DNA from: Schistocephalus solidus
Lineage: Eukaryota > Platyhelminthes > Cestoda > Diphyllobothriidea > Diphyllobothriidae
Assembly (NCBI GenBank): GCA_017591395.1
Contig: WEDG01002568.1
Location: 248,001 to 312,000 of the forward strand
Reading direction: 5' to 3'
DNA: 64,000 bases
Part shown: positions 56,041 to 64,000 of the stretch, piece after piece
Layout: each line of letters begins with the position of its first letter
How positions within the stretch are numbered: the stretch's first letter is position 1
Notes under the pieces: generated by a model
The model's input: only the letters and a program-made list of their open reading frames with translations
Databases searched by the model: none
Told to the model about the DNA's origin: nothing
Made by a program: the position numbers and the translations under genes

Positions 56041-57429
56041 GCTGTTGAGCAATTAAGACACTTCTGAAGTGCTCGGCCCAGCGCTTCAGAATTTGCGATT
56101 TCTCTGTCAGCAGTGTTGTGCCGCCAGAGCTGAGCAGTGGTTCGGTCCCCTTGATAAACGGACCGTAGATGGCCTTGATGGCTTTGAAGAAGTTTTTCAT
56201 TTCATTGCGGTCCACATACCTCTGGATTTCCTCAGCCTTTCAGATCATCCAGGCATCCTGCATCTCCCGCGGCCATTGCTGTACAAGGCGCCGGCATCTG
56301 AAGAAGGCTGCTTTGGTGGCGTCAGACCGAAGGTCCATGTAGGCTTTGTGTAGTCCATTCTTCTCCGCGAGTAAATTGCTGATGTCGGCGTCATTGTCGT
56401 CAAACCAGTCCTGTTGTCGACGGCGTGCGCGTCCGAGGACTTCGAGGGCGGTGGACTGGATGACATATCGCAGTTGACCCCATCGTGTCTGCACGGTAGC
56501 ATTATCAGCTGGAGAATGTGGGTCCTCCAGTTTCTCGTTTATTTGGTTGCTGAAATCAAAACAGTGAGCAGGCAAATTTAATAAAAGAGTATTTGACTTA
56601 CCTGGCGGCCGCTTACCTTGGGGCCTTCGTCAGGGTTGCAGTCGGAGCCTCATCTGGGAGAGGACGAAGCGGTGATCTGTCCAAACATCGGCATCGTGGA
56701 TCGCCTTGATTACCAGCCTGTCCTGTCGATCTCGCCTCCGGACGAGAACATAGTCCAGCAGCCGCCAGCGCCGCGACCAAGGGTGCATCCACGTGACCTT
56801 CTCCCGCGTCGGAAGGCGGAAGAAAGTGTTGGTCAGCAACAGACAGTGTTCCGCACACGTGCGCAGTAGAAGGAGGCCGTTATCATTACAACTACCGTGA
56901 CCGTGGGGACCCAGCACTCCCTGCCAGGCAGCGTGGTCCGTCCCGACGCGGGCGTTGAAATCACCAAGGACAATTAACTTGTCCACCTTCGACACAGTCG
57001 CCAGCAGGGCATGCCGGTCCTCGTAGAATTTGTCCTTCGCCGCATCAGAGCTCGTCATTGGGCGAGCGTAGGCGCTGATGATGGTGGCGAAATTGTCTCC
57101 CCGAAGAGGCAGGAGGAGGCTCATCAGGCGATCATTGATACCCTGTGGCAGACAGGGCAGACATCCCACGATGTCGTTCCGGATGGCAAAGGCAACACCA
57201 GTGTCGCGTCGCTCTGCCTTTGGCCGGCCGCTTCAGAAGAAGGTGTAGCCGGCACCCACCTCCTCCAGCTGACCCTGCTCAGAGAATCTGGTCTCGCTGA
57301 GAGCAGCAATGTCCACCTGTAGCGCGCCAGTTCCCAAGCGACTAGCACCGTCCTCCGTTCCGGCCGGTTGTTCCTAGGATTGTCTAAAAGGGAACGAATA
57401 TTCCAGGCTGCTAGTGTGAGTGGACTCAC
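56040..57429 (-). pseudogene. LINE-C APE endonuclease and linker
   Basis: LTLAAWNIRSLLDNPRNNRP (57417-57360) starts the domain; after frame changes near 57310 and 57150 come [53 protein letters not shown] (56980-56930), [19 protein letters not shown] and [20 protein letters not shown] (56690-56635). A TGA at the end of LRLQP precedes RRPQGKRPPGK, and the linker (TRWGQLRYVIQSTALEVLGR, DWFDDNDADISNLLAEKNGL) follows, with another TGA at about 56235 and a frameshift near 56050. Confidence 0.85.
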
Positions 57430-58019
57430 CCGAGCAGCCTAGGGGGTATGGCGAGGGGGATTGGGACGGGGGGTATTGTTGCTTGTTTGAGTTTTACGAC
57501 CGCGTATTTTGCGATCTGCGAACCGCGGCCGGCTGCAGAAGACGTGATAACCAGCATTTGTTTAGGTCATCTTTTCTAGCCTTTTCCTCCGCGAGGAGGC
57601 AAGCAGTACTCTCCCTAAATAGGGCTGCTCGGACATCCCAGACGGCTGCCAAACTCCACTATGGGTCACGGTTTTGTTTTAGTGGGAGAACGACCCGAGT
57701 TAGCCTGGGCCGCCTACGGGGTTGCTGTCGCCCCCACTGTAGGACTTTTTGAGAGGGAGGGGGGGAGGTGGGAAGTTCGGGAACCAGACATACCGGGTTT
57801 GGAGGCACACACAACACCGGAGACCCTCACCTGGTTTAGCCCGCCGATCGTGACGGTTGCCCGGGGTGTGACCACTGGGAAGAACCCGACTTCGAAAAGC
57901 CACAGGGGAGAGTTGGATAACAGTTAGAGGCGGCCACAGGAGCATTCACCACCTGTACGAGATAAATGTAGCGACCAAATGCTATCTGTGTTGTGCTTCC
58001 CTTAACTAGTACCCATACA

Positions 58020-58930
58020 CCCCCATGAGACTCACGGACACAAAACAGCTCTTTTTTACGGTCTGTCGAAAGTACAGAATACTTAGACCCATCGTCTCCC
58101 ATCGTGGCACTCCTACATACTGTGTGGCGAAATTGAATGTTTGGGATTATTCAGTTCCTGGCAGAAGGCTCACTAAAAACAGTAGCTTCTGCAAACAATT
58201 CCTTTATATAGATAAAGCATCTGAAGTTAGAGCCAGATAAATTGACGGTATCATTTGCAATCGTTTCACTCTTCACCTCTGTTCCACAGTATTAAGCGAT
58301 TGACGCTGTGAGACAACCTCTGACTGAACACCCCGATGAGAGCGACAAGCCTCTAAAGTCAGAACATCTGCTCGAACTTCTATCACAGTCTTAAAACCTA
58401 GTTTACATTTTGTGAGGAAATTAAAGGCACCCCTGTCGAATTTCCCCCTATCAGGCTTTATTAATGCAATGGTTCTCCAATGGATAGAATACTGAGCGTT
58501 CACAAAGTATCAACTAAAGTTCTAAGTTCATTATGTAGATGACACTTTCGTCATTGTCGAAACGTCTGACGTTAAAAACCTTAAAGAAGTACGGAACTCG
58601 GTTGGCGCGAATATCTTATCTACAGGGGGAGCTGAAACAAACAACCAACTTCCCTTTACCGACGTCCTTGTCCACCGGTGTACAACTGAACAACTGCAAA
58701 ATGCGACATTCTGAAGAGCTACCAAAACAGCAATACTACATTGCAACAGCGATTCCCCATGGATCTCACAAACCTAGCGGTATCTGGCTCCAGTTCAAAG
58801 AGCTGAAGCACATTACAGCCTGCATTCTGATAAAAGAGGTAAACGACAATATCTTCATGACCTCTTCCAGTGAGCAACTCCTCTTTCTCAGCTTATCACC
58901 CTGGAATCCTAACGTTCGAAGATCTACGTG
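58020..58930 (+). pseudogene. PLE-9 reverse transcriptase with intact YVDD
   Basis: ILRPIVSHRGTPTYCVAKL (58080-58135) is the PLE L+PIVS.+GTPT...K block; a decayed middle follows (58230-58500), then HYVDDTFVIVETSDVKNLKE (YVDD at 58532-58543) and GAETNNQLPFTDVLVHRCTT (58630-58690), the E.N..LPFLDV block. Frameshifts and stops interrupt it and no GIY-YIG follows directly. Confidence 0.8.
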
Positions 58931-58934
58931 ACCC

Positions 58935-59015
58935 TTGTTGTAATCCTTGGTGTGCAACCCGGGATTGGCTGATGACTGCAAATGAGTCAGAATTGACCAT
59001 CACCCTGTACCTGCC
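58935..59015 (+). mobile_element. SINE 3' fragment
   Basis: GGGATTGGCTGATGACTGC...GAGTCAGAATTGACCATCA follows the SINE hammerhead-like segment with several substitutions (GAAA now GAAT). Confidence 0.55.
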
Positions 59016-61089
59016 TTTTTCGATAAAACTGGCCTAGTTTAGTTCGTCAGTTCAGTGGGTAGGCCATCTGAGAACGTAGTATAAACAACAGGGAAATCAA
59101 CCGGACAAAAATCCTTTGCTGTGACATGGACTGGATTCCCCAGCCAGCTCCAATGCCACTGGCTTGCCTGTGTCTGACCAAGTACAAGTTCATATATCGC
59201 TTTTGCGTATCCACTCATGCTCACTACATCTTTATGAATCCCGAGAAGAGTATTTCAAGCTGTGAATAAGTTGTAGCGGCCCTACTCCAAACGCCTACCG
59301 CGACGCGTCCCCTCCTACGAGTACTTGCACGTGCGCATCAGCGAGGCTGGTTATCAGCTAATCACGACTATCCAATCCGACCAATCAGCTTCTAGGACGA
59401 TTCAGACACACCCTCGGTCAAGGCTCTGTGACGCATTCCCCAATATCTGGACGCCAATCTCACTGCGACCTCGTACGGCTGCCAACCTGTTCCCCGATCT
59501 TTCTGTACAGAACATAATATGCCCTCAACCGGCGTTCAACTTCTGCTCTTCCTATTCGGAACCGGGCCTGGTGATCGTAGTGCCTATGGTCTTCCGATAG
59601 CTTTAGATGGCGCGATAAGATGACAGACTGGAATAACAATGGAATCTCACCTACTTTGATAGGGGTGATTTTGTCTGCGAGCGGTGCCTGCAGCATTTTA
59701 ATTAGCTCATTAAAGCACACATAAATGTTTTGGTAATTTTCCGAAGATGGCGCAAATTAAAAAAAGGTCGTAGTTCTACCGCTATTCTCAGAGGAGATAC
59801 TACCTTGAGTGAGGACTAGGTTCTCAAGTCCTTCTAGAAATGTTCACTGATAGTGCTTAGCGCTTTTTGCAACTCCACAAATCCCCTACAACCTGAGCAC
59901 TACGGATGAGATGGTATGTAAGGCAGATTCCCTGGGTATAAGGATCTGTCGATTCCTTTAGAAAATAACAACAGTAATTGCCTAAATCGTATTAGTTATT
60001 TATTTAGTTTATACAAGCTCCCTCCCATAAAGGTGAATAATGCGTACCACCAGGACAAAACTGTTGTGACTTCATTTCCTTGCACGTACCCACCGCAAGC
60101 CCTACGATAGTGAGGACCGAACCTCTTCGCGACTTTCCCAACACGAGTCAGTCACACCTGTCTGTGCTTGTCTCCAGGTGCTTTTACGCTCTCACATAAT
60201 AAGCATTGTTAGCCCGGTTGGGTTCGAATGTCGTGGGTTGTGCGTGGTTCTTTCAAAAACACTGCTTTTATGAGGAGACGAATCGTTACTCCAGTCGGCC
60301 ACATTCCAAGGTGCACTCAGTGTCCTCTCGTGTTGATTCGAAGGGCGTATCGATGACTCACTTGGTAGTTGAAGTCTCCTATCTGCACCAAGAAGCCGAA
60401 TTGAAGGCACAATTGCTATGTTTCACGTCATAAGTTCGTTTACTAGGGTAAAGCAGAATTCATCGCATGTTTACCTAAAGGACTTCTCAAATGCATAACC
60501 TGACCAGGCTGTTGAAACCGGAATAGGTGCCAAAACTTGAGCCGTGGCATTATCACGAAAGCCCAAGTTAATAGGGATACCCTAACCACTACGACCTTCT
60601 GGCCCTATTCCGTACGAGAAGAGAGGAAATGGAACGCCAGATGGGAGGATAATGTACAGAGAACTAGCAGAGAACGACTAGGAAGAAGTCGGCAGTCGGA
60701 CGGGGGCACGTCGGGAACCGCAAGGGTGGCGTCTCCAAGATGCGAGACAGTGGTGAGGTCATATGTGAGTCAGCCTTGAAAGTGATTAGTCGGTTTAAGT
60801 AGGCAGGATTGGCCGTCCCTGGTGCGCACGTGTAAGTGGTCGCGAGAGGTTCGGCATTGCAACAGGCGCACGGAGTTGGACCATTACAGCATCTCCAGGC
60901 CGTACAAAACACCAGCGGGTTTACAGTCTCGTGGAATTACACAAAAGGGGCTACTCACTGGCCATGATCATTTTTTGTTGGTACGGAAGCCAAAGACATC
61001 AGGATCTACGCACACCACTGCACTGTGACCGACAGTCTGGTCGTCGCTTCCGACGATGCCCACCGTGTGCCCAATATCATGACAGGCGC
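59016..61089. other. No recognised gene; possible PLE tail
   Basis: 59230-59720 may be a PLE 3' tail: it lies downstream of the PLE-9 RT, but the resemblance is too weak to call. Other open frames are short. Confidence 0.3.
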
Positions 61090-61345
61090 AGAGATGGTGA
61101 ATTGCGCGTGAGTTAATTTATAGTGATATTAGACTTGCGTGTCGCACTCTCTCCCTCTCCAACCCATCCATGTCTGGTTCAAGGTAGAGTCAAGAAGACC
61201 GGAGGTAGAATCGGGCGCATGTGGCCGGCATGGCGTGAGCCTGCACCTATGCATGGCCCCACCACGATGGGCATTATTTATGGGTGCGCATTCCCGTTAA
61301 TGTAGGCCGTGCTCTGATCTGACTTCCATGTTGGCCCAACGCAAA
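61090..61345 (+). repeat. Dispersed repeat D, copy 3
   Basis: TTTATAGTGATATTAGACTTG, GAGTCAAGAAGACCGGAGGT, ATCGGGCGCATGTGGCCGGC, GGCGTGAGCCTGCACC and GGCCGTGCTCTGATCTGA match 46705-46965 and the start of the 52010 array. Confidence 0.75.
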
Positions 61346-61619
61346 TATTGCGTTGCCAATTATAGGGGAACATTCGTAATGATAATTTCCAAGGGCACGC
61401 AACGGAGCTGGTTGGCTGGGTAATCAGCTTGATTTGTTCACTCCTGGATGTCTCTAACACTGTGATCATAAATTGATTCGAAAGCTCAGAGTGAAGACCA
61501 ACTTTTATCGGCGTTCGTTTTTTCCTCATGATAGGAAGGAGAAAATTTCCACAGTAAAGACTGAAGGAGCACACGCTTAATTATTCTGGTCAGTGCGAAG
61601 GATATAGGGAGACCTATAT

Positions 61620-61990
61620 GTTCCAGCAAAATCTAGTAAGTTAAATGTTTGTGAACGCACGCCTTCGATTATTCATCATCAGGCCTATACATTAATATAA
61701 GGGAGTGTAGATCAACACAATTTTAAACATCCGATAAACATAAAGTATGGGGTAGAGGGTTGAGGGGTTCAGAGATCAGGGGCTATGTCTCCGTGACGTG
61801 GCTGAGTTCATCTTGGACCAGCGGGGCCTTAGGGCCCATCTAAACACTTTATGCGAGCACAACGTTCGATTGGGTAACCGTATGGTCACTGCCTCTGGCA
61901 TCGCAAGTATCCGCGGACGCAGGAAATTGAGCGTCTCGTCGGCACTTGATAGATGACACGGAATGCATGCTTGACGCCTACCCATTGACG
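61620..61990 (+). mobile_element. MITE-like repeat, copy 1 (right end lost)
   Basis: Left end GTGAACGCACGCCTTCGATT.ATTCATCATCAGG, internal AAGTATGGGGTAGAGGGTTGAGGGGTTCAG and GCGAGCACAACGTTCGATTGG, TAACCGTATGGTCA near 61890. Diverges from copy 2 after 61895. Confidence 0.6.
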
Positions 61991-62099
61991 TTAGTTTAGT
62001 GTTAAAGGGTTGCCAGGCTCACGGCCTACAATGCGGTCTGCAGTTCGGTTTCGGGGAGAGTAAGTTTTCTGACTCTCTGCGATGAAAACGTCACCCTTT

Positions 62100-62545
62100 G
62101 AAAACAATATCAGGGCCATGCAAGCATTTAAGAAGTCAAGTTTGGCCAACGTACGCTTCCGATTATTGATCATCAGGCCTGTACAGTAATACATCCAATA
62201 AACAGAAAGTATGGGGTAGAGGGTTGAGGGGTTCAGCAAACAGTCCACTCCTATCATGGGGCAGAGGGAGGAGAAGGAGGTGTCCGACAATTAGCTAGGT
62301 CTCTGCTTCGTCACTTTGGCTCGACGTGACAGATGTGAACACGCATGCTGAGGTCGTCTTCGGCCAAGAGAGCCTTAGGGTCACTACAAACGCTTTTTTG
62401 CGAGCACAAGGTGGGGTTGGTTAACCGTATGGTCATTCCCTCTCCCTTATATTACTCTAAAACCCTGATGAAAAATCGAAAAAGTGCGTTCGCCAAACTT
62501 GACTTCTTAAATCCTTACATGACTATCATCTTAAATTTTGGCGTT
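62100..62545 (+). mobile_element. MITE-like repeat, copy 2, with imperfect TIRs
   Basis: The left end (62117-62176) and the reverse complement of the right end (62467-62530) share TTTAAGAAGTCAAGTTTGGC, .GAACG.AC..., TCGATT.TT.ATCAGG, giving imperfect terminal inverted repeats of at least 45 bp. The interior matches copy 1. No transposase is encoded. Confidence 0.65.
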
Positions 62546-64000
62546 TAACTCAAAGTTTTATTGGTAAACCAACAATTCTATAAATTGGACGCTCAATCGG
62601 ATTATTTTATTGGGGGTTAATATCCATGCAAAAATGATTTCAGGAGTACGAGAATGACCTTCACTGACATCTGGATTCACAGGAATCGTGCGCAACGTAT
62701 ATGATAGATTTTTGTTTCCAACGCCGAGACACGAAAGGTCTGTCTAAAAGGTAAGTTAACTTTATTTCCCCAACTTCAATTCACATTGAAGAACGAAAAG
62801 GACAGAAAGCAGTATAACTTTGGTGTCCAGGTATCGAGACAGGAGGACAAAGTCTGCCAGACTGGGGTTAATCGAAAAACGAAGAACTTGGTGAACATCC
62901 TTCACTGCACCAGCAACCACTCCCTGCCGCATAATTGCAGCTGAACACTCTTTCTCCGCATCAACACACACCAGAGGCTGAGAAGCTGCCAAAACGCGAG
63001 TTCCTGTAAAACCTAGTTCTCACCGTCACCGATATTGTGTGTGGCCCCACTCAATAAACGAGAAGAACGGATACCTGCAATAGGGGGTTGGTGGTAGTGG
63101 AGGTTGTATGAATGGGCAAAGGAAACGGTAGACGGTGTACTCTGCGAAGAAGAAATGCACAAACATTGACGTCAATTTATTATCTTGGTTAAGTACCCCA
63201 ACGGATAGTTAAAACGCGAGCGCGTAGTTTAAACATGTGAAAAGACGCCTGGGAATGGGTGGAAAGAACTGAGTACACGGACCTTGACGTAAATAAACTG
63301 ATTTCAGCCCGTTGTGATCAATCGGACTGAAGTAGAAACTAGAAATGAGAGGCCCAAGGGTACGAAAAACAGGACCTGAAATCGAGATGTTTACGAAGCT
63401 GGAACCCATAACCCGACCATTAGCCCTTTAACCCTACCTAACCGTTATTATTAAGGTTATACTATAAGTAAGATTTTATCTATAAGATAGTTAAGTGTGA
63501 GGCTAAAAGAATGGGCCAACTTTAGTGGCGTTCTTCTTTTATAAACGCTCACCGACCGTTTTTCTTATCGTACTTTGCAGACGATGTGAACTGCATTCAT
63601 TTGGCCCTCCTGGTGAAGGAACTCGTGCGGCAACACGTCGACTTTCAGATTCTGGTGTCTTTTTGAAATTTTAAAAATTGATGCAGGCCACGAATAAATG
63701 CCTAACGCACCTTTGTATGATTTCACTCAGATATTGTTATGAGAAATACTATATACAACACTTGCTCTAATAGGGAAAGGTAGTTGTCTCCGGCTAAGAT
63801 GATCAGATAGTTAGATAATCCCGTGTTGAGTTCAGAGAAGGTAATAACCAGAAATTTACAGCTAGCATGGCCGCCTTGCAACAGATAATTGCGACTTCAC
63901 ACCCACCGCGCCGTGCGGCACACGGTGGAACCTTATCTGTATGTGATGATGGATTCGAATGAGAATCCGGAACGCTTCGCTTCTATTAGCACGGTAGACA
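62546..64000. other. No recognised gene
   Basis: Short open frames on both strands; no motif, repeat or RNA gene recognised with confidence. Confidence 0.35.

Larger units (their letters stand above)
53488..57950 (-). mobile_element. LINE-C: endonuclease-RT-zinc finger LINE, near full length
   Basis: Minus strand: 5' region 57950-57430, endonuclease (57429-56640), linker (56600-56020), RT (56006-54620), C-terminal five-finger domain (54500-53499). One frame can be followed almost throughout; it is interrupted by a few frameshifts and about four stops. Proteins of this layout are abundant in diphyllobothriidean genomes by my recollection. A second fragment lies at 37840-38567. Confidence 0.9.

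Noticed and set aside
62465..62490. CTGATGA...GAAA in the right TIR of the MITE-like element, resembling a hammerhead core
   Set aside because: The other TIR copies lack GAAA and no stem II or stem I pairing forms.
63570..63610. SYFADDV-like translation near the right edge, recalling an RT catalytic box
   Set aside because: No other RT motif lies on either side in any frame; a chance match is likely.

Overview
This is a eukaryotic nuclear window dominated by transposable elements, most likely from a flatworm and probably a diphyllobothriidean tapeworm. That assignment is an inference. It rests on the families seen: CR1-like LINEs, an EN-RT LINE with C-terminal C2H2 fingers that I recall from Spirometra/Dibothriocephalus/Schistocephalus-type genomes, Penelope-like elements (PLEs) with GIY-YIG domains, and a tRNA-derived SINE carrying a hammerhead-like motif that recalls the schistosome Sm-alpha repeat. 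Only one cellular gene is certain: somatic cytochrome c, two coding exons on the + strand (34806-34986 and 35953-36098).

Layout. 1-714: remains of a DNA transposase (- strand) running off the left edge. 1240-11036: nested LINE debris, in which two CR1-like families (called LINE-A and LINE-B here) are broken up and two ~1 kb copies of an unidentified sequence lie in inverted orientation (1935-2918 and 7008-7975). 11037-16000: nearly full-length but frameshifted LINE-A2 (- strand) with duplicated 5' UTR units. 16470-19146: a second decayed copy of the transposase plus a possible companion ORF. 19147-24540: LINE-A3 (- strand). 24545-28030: LINE-B2 (- strand). 29090-31430: degenerate PLE (+). 31445-33085: (AT)n and a head-to-tail array of ~306-bp SINE units that flips orientation near 32240. 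33120-34065: PLE tails. 34806-36098: cytochrome c with old SINE copies in its intron. 37840-38567: fragment of the EN-RT-zinc finger LINE (LINE-C). 38895-40500: more SINE units and PLE debris. 40500-51000: mostly unrecognised, with microsatellites, a dispersed repeat ('D') and PLE scraps. 51180-53420: PLE scraps and a tandem array of D-related units. 53488-57950: a nearly complete LINE-C (- strand). 58020-58930: PLE RT with an intact YVDD. 61620-62545: a MITE-like repeat with imperfect terminal inverted repeats. The remainder shows nothing I recognise.

How the parts relate. The most interesting signal is the SINE. Each unit has pol III A- and B-box-like sequences from a tRNA and, downstream, a 45-nt motif with the hammerhead ribozyme core (CTGATGA, 4-bp stem II, GAAA, short stem III, 6-bp stem I). 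Several copies are tandem at ~306-bp spacing, and stem I shows compensatory changes between copies. This is the organisation of schistosome Sm-alpha and of metazoan retrozymes, which are thought to be moved by PLEs, and PLE remains lie beside these arrays. Two positions differ from the classical core (C.A at 10.1/11.1 and U at the cleavage site), so self-cleavage cannot be asserted from sequence alone.
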